Shown: in pieces, positions 6,070-8,185 of the stretch | Numbering within the stretch: the first letter of the stretch is position 1 | Layout of the letters: every line of letters starts with the position of its first letter | Assembly: GCA_021781255.1 (NCBI GenBank) | Contig: JAJXXG010000488.1 | Span: 1-8,185 of the forward strand | DNA length: 8,185 bases | Origin: Acidobacteriota bacterium | GTDB lineage: Bacteria > Acidobacteriota > Terriglobia > Terriglobales > Acidobacteriaceae | Reading direction: 5' to 3' | The notes under the pieces: generated by a model | The model's input: the letters and a program-made list of their open reading frames with translations, nothing else | What the model was told of the DNA's origin: nothing | Database searches by the model: none | Made by a program: the position numbers and the translations under genes

Positions 6070-6945
6070 TTAGCGCACCGTGGCACTGCGGCCAAAGCTA
6101 TAGGCCACGCCGAAAGAGACAAGAGGAAACGTCTTCATGGGATCCAGGTCACTTTTCCACGTTGCAATCTGCGCGTTCAGATCGTTCTGGATCTGGGCCG
6201 CAATCGGGTTGGTGATGCTGGCCACGTTGGTGCATTGCGTCTGCGCCTGGTCATAGCAGGCCCAGCCCGACAGGTTTGCCGTGAGGGATGGCGAGCCGAT
6301 AAAGGCCGCGCCCGCCTCAAACGGAAACGACCAGTGCCCGTTGCGCGGAATCGTATTGCCCCACCCCGCCGTCAGCGTGAGAGCCGGCTTGGTTGAGTGC
6401 AGGCCCAGCAGCGCGCTTGCGCTCAACGGCGTTGCGCCGGTAAACGGGTTGGCGATCGCCGAGTAATACGTGTTCCCATTCAGCGTAAAGCTCGTTCCAC
6501 CCGGCAGGGCCGAGGATGCCGCCAGCTGATTGCCGTTGTACATCATCAGTCCGGGACTGACGCGGAACCCCCTGTGAAAGGGATAGATATCGCCGGCAAT
6601 CTGCGCCGTAGCCATGTTGAGCGTCGCCGTCGCGGGAAAGCCATTGGTTGTAAAACTGGTTGCATGGTTGAAGACACTGCCCGTCGCCCGCACGTTGAAA
6701 TGGTCGTTCACGTACGCCGTCAGTTGCCCGCCCGGCCCCATCGGCGAAATCGTCCCGCCAATCGCAAAACGGGAAAATGGACGCCCCGATCCCTCGCTGC
6801 TCTGGACCACCGGGCCTCCGCGCACTACACCACCGCCGCCAGCCACATCGGCAAACAGGCTTGAATCGCTGGAAAACTGAGCAGCCAGTCCCGACGGCAT
6901 CAACACCAGGACAAATCCAAAAGATCTAAGTCTATGGCTAAGCAT
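6070..6945 (-). CDS. Putative outer-membrane beta-barrel protein of unknown function
   Basis: 291 residues with an N-terminal signal peptide: basic MLSHRLR, a hydrophobic stretch FGFVLVLMPSG, and likely cleavage after LAA (residue 22). The mature part is rich in glycine, serine, threonine and aromatics, with alternating patterns typical of barrel strands (QLTAYVNDHFNVRATGSVF; FPFEAGAAFIGSP). It ends in a strand-like FPLVSFGVAYSF followed by seven residues, GRSATVR. It resembles a family of roughly 250-300-residue outer-membrane proteins common in Acidobacteriota, judged from memory of the pattern. Two cysteines (ACYDQAQTQC) may form a loop disulfide. ATG 6945 is chosen over the upstream in-frame ATG at 7056 because it directly starts the signal peptide and has GGAGG (6954-6950) just before it. 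No partner gene suggests a role. Confidence 0.8.
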   Translation of the reverse strand: MLSHRLRSFGFVLVLMPSGLAAQFSSDSSLFADVAGGGGVVRGGPVVQSSEGSGRPFSRFAIGGTISPMGPGGQLTAYVNDHFNVRATGSVFNHATSFTTNGFPATATLNMATAQIAGDIYPFHRGFRVSPGLMMYNGNQLAASSALPGGTSFTLNGNTYYSAIANPFTGATPLSASALLGLHSTKPALTLTAGWGNTIPRNGHWSFPFEAGAAFIGSPSLTANLSGWACYDQAQTQCTNVASITNPIAAQIQNDLNAQIATWKSDLDPMKTFPLVSFGVAYSFGRSATVR

Positions 6946-7228
6946 CGCGCCTCCAGAACCTGCCTCATCGCTTGCCAGCGACCCCTGGAACAGGACACAA
7001 GAGCAAGGGTCAATTGCCGCTGCTTGTCCTCTCATCGACCGCACTAAAGGATCCATGAAGAAGTTTCTGAGCGGAGATTACCACGGATTCAAAAAATGGT
7101 TACTGCAGATCGGGCCCATACGTTACCTAAGGCATGAGAGAAAAGTTGTACTCCGGAACTGGCCCCCGCGCGTGCCTTTCGACAGGTCCTTCTCGCGCAA
7201 CAGGCGCATCATGCCGTAACCTTGCCCC
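6946..7228. other. Divergent intergenic region between the outer-membrane gene and mutY
   Basis: This 283-nt stretch should hold promoters for both divergent genes. The only clear signal is the GGAGG ribosome-binding site of the minus-strand gene at 6954-6950. I see no strong -10/-35 pair, no terminator and no repeat. A 54-codon plus-strand frame (7055-7219) lies within it and is listed separately with low confidence. Confidence 0.6.
7055..7219 (+). CDS. Possible small protein, 54 residues, upstream of mutY
   Basis: ATG 7055 to TAA 7217-7219, preceded by AAAGGA (7046-7051), with only 3 nt before the ATG. The product begins MKKFLSGDYHGFKKWLLQIG and is strongly basic (many K and R). It has no signal peptide or membrane segment, and I recognise no family. 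It ends 9 nt before the mutY start and shares its frame, so translation of mutY could be coupled to it. It may equally be a chance frame: the region is short and no homology can be tested here. Confidence 0.22.
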   Translation: MKKFLSGDYHGFKKWLLQIGPIRYLRHERKVVLRNWPPRVPFDRSFSRNRRIMP

Positions 7229-8185
7229 ATGATCCAGCCCGACATCGACCCTGAGGCGGTTGCCCGCTTCAGGCGAATGCTGCTTGCCTGGTACGACTCC
7301 CACCAGCGCAACCTGCCCTGGCGGCAGACGAAAGACCCCTACGCCATCTGGGTCTCGGAGATCATGCTCCAGCAGACACGCGTCGCCGTCGTCATCGATC
7401 GGTACCACGCCTTCCTGCAGCGATTTCCCTCGCTGCCCGCGCTCGCTCTCGCTCCCGAGCAGGACGTCCTGGCCGTCTGGAGCGGACTCGGCTACTACCG
7501 CCGCGCCCGCATGTTGCACAAGGCCGCCCAGTTTGTCATTGAACACCACAACGGCGTCCTGCCCTCCACCGTCGAGCAGTTGCGCCTGCTGCCCGGCATC
7601 GGGGCCTATACCGCCGCGGCCCTTGCCAGCATCGCCTTCAGCCGGCCCGTCGGCCTGGTTGACGGCAACGTGGAGCGTGTCCTCTGCCGCCTCCAGGACT
7701 GGCCCGGCACCGGCCGCGTTTCCGGGCCCACCCTCCGCCGCAAAGTGGAGATCCTTGCCAACCAGCTCGTCCACCCCACCCGGCCCGGAGACTTCAACCA
7801 GGCTCTCATGGAACTGGGCGCCACCCTCTGCACGCCGCGCAGGCCGCAGTGTCTGTCCTGCCCCGTCGCCGTCGACTGCTCCACCCGCGGCGAGCACAAG
7901 ACAACTCCGCGCCCCCCTATGCTCAGCACGCAGGTCGCCTGCGCCCTCGCCGTCCGGTCCGCTGCGCAGCCCTGCCCCTCCCACCTCGAGGTGCTCCTCG
8001 AGCAGCGGCCGACCGGTGAATCGGTCATGCCCGGGATGTGGCAATTGCCGGTCCTGCACGACCCCCAGGTGCCCTCTGCCCAGCTCCGCATGACCGTGCG
8101 CCATGCCATCATGCAGGTCAACTACTACGTCCGCGTCCGCACCGTCCTTGAAGACGACGTTGACGCCCTCACCCTCGTCCAGGGC
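7229..8185 (+). CDS. mutY: A/G-specific adenine glycosylase, 3'-truncated
   Basis: MutY removes adenine mispaired with 8-oxoguanine (or G) and starts base-excision repair. 319 codons are visible and the frame is open to the window edge. Catalytic Glu is E44 in WVSEIMLQQTRV. The helix-hairpin-helix loop is LPGIGAYTAAA (121-131), and the catalytic Asp is D145 in VDGNVERVL. The [4Fe-4S] cluster is C201-X6-C208-X2-C211-X5-C217, the exact MutY/EndoIII spacing. After about residue 230 comes the NUDIX-like domain that recognises 8-oxoG, with MPGMWQLPV at 267-275 matching the family GLWEFP-type motif; its end is missing. The start is the only in-frame ATG after a TAA at 7217. There is no Shine-Dalgarno sequence before it (GTAACCTTGCCCC), so initiation may be leaderless or coupled to upstream translation. 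Confidence 0.96.
   Translation, partial: MIQPDIDPEAVARFRRMLLAWYDSHQRNLPWRQTKDPYAIWVSEIMLQQTRVAVVIDRYHAFLQRFPSLPALALAPEQDVLAVWSGLGYYRRARMLHKAAQFVIEHHNGVLPSTVEQLRLLPGIGAYTAAALASIAFSRPVGLVDGNVERVLCRLQDWPGTGRVSGPTLRRKVEILANQLVHPTRPGDFNQALMELGATLCTPRRPQCLSCPVAVDCSTRGEHKTTPRPPMLSTQVACALAVRSAAQPCPSHLEVLLEQRPTGESVMPGMWQLPVLHDPQVPSAQLRMTVRHAIMQVNYYVRVRTVLEDDVDALTLVQG

Noticed and set aside
6946..7056. Upstream in-frame ATG (7056) for the outer-membrane gene
   Set aside because: It would bury the signal peptide 37 residues inside the protein; ATG 6945 has GGAGG directly upstream.
7127..8104. Minus-strand open frame of 325 codons opposite mutY
   Set aside because: Antisense shadow of mutY, whose motifs and iron-sulfur cysteines are complete on the plus strand.

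Overview
The window looks like chromosomal DNA from a GC-rich bacterium. The best guess is Acidobacteriota (Terriglobia/Acidobacteriaceae type). This rests on recognising the gene families by eye: a secreted-type S9 peptidase and an outer-membrane protein of a kind common in that group. No search was run, so the taxonomy is an inference.

Layout, left to right. (1) The 3' part of an S9 prolyl-oligopeptidase-family gene (+), ending at 1535. (2) A nested palindromic intergenic element, about 1519-1670, with 33-nt imperfect inverted arms around a perfect 9-bp hairpin. It overlaps the last codons of the peptidase and reaches the start of recX. (3) recX (+), whose conserved N-terminus extends upstream of its first ATG, probably to a CTG at 1668. 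(4) A type II toxin-antitoxin pair, vapB-vapC (-), convergent with recX and divergent from alaS. (5) alaS (+), complete at 978 residues. It carries about 69 extra residues in the tRNA-recognition domain, with base and codon use unlike the rest of the gene. (6) A strong symmetrical terminator, 6022-6052. (7) A putative outer-membrane beta-barrel protein with a signal peptide (-), convergent with alaS. (8) A 283-nt intergenic stretch holding a possible 54-codon small ORF. (9) mutY (+), cut by the window end after 319 codons.

The genes do not form one pathway. recX (RecA modulation) and mutY (repair of 8-oxoG:A mispairs) are genome-maintenance genes and alaS is a translation gene. vapBC looks like an accessory module sitting between recX and alaS. 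I see no new multi-gene system. The most unusual features are the compositionally foreign, in-frame AlaS insert, a similar low-GC patch inside the S9 peptidase, and the palindromic element that has apparently reshaped both coding ends it touches.
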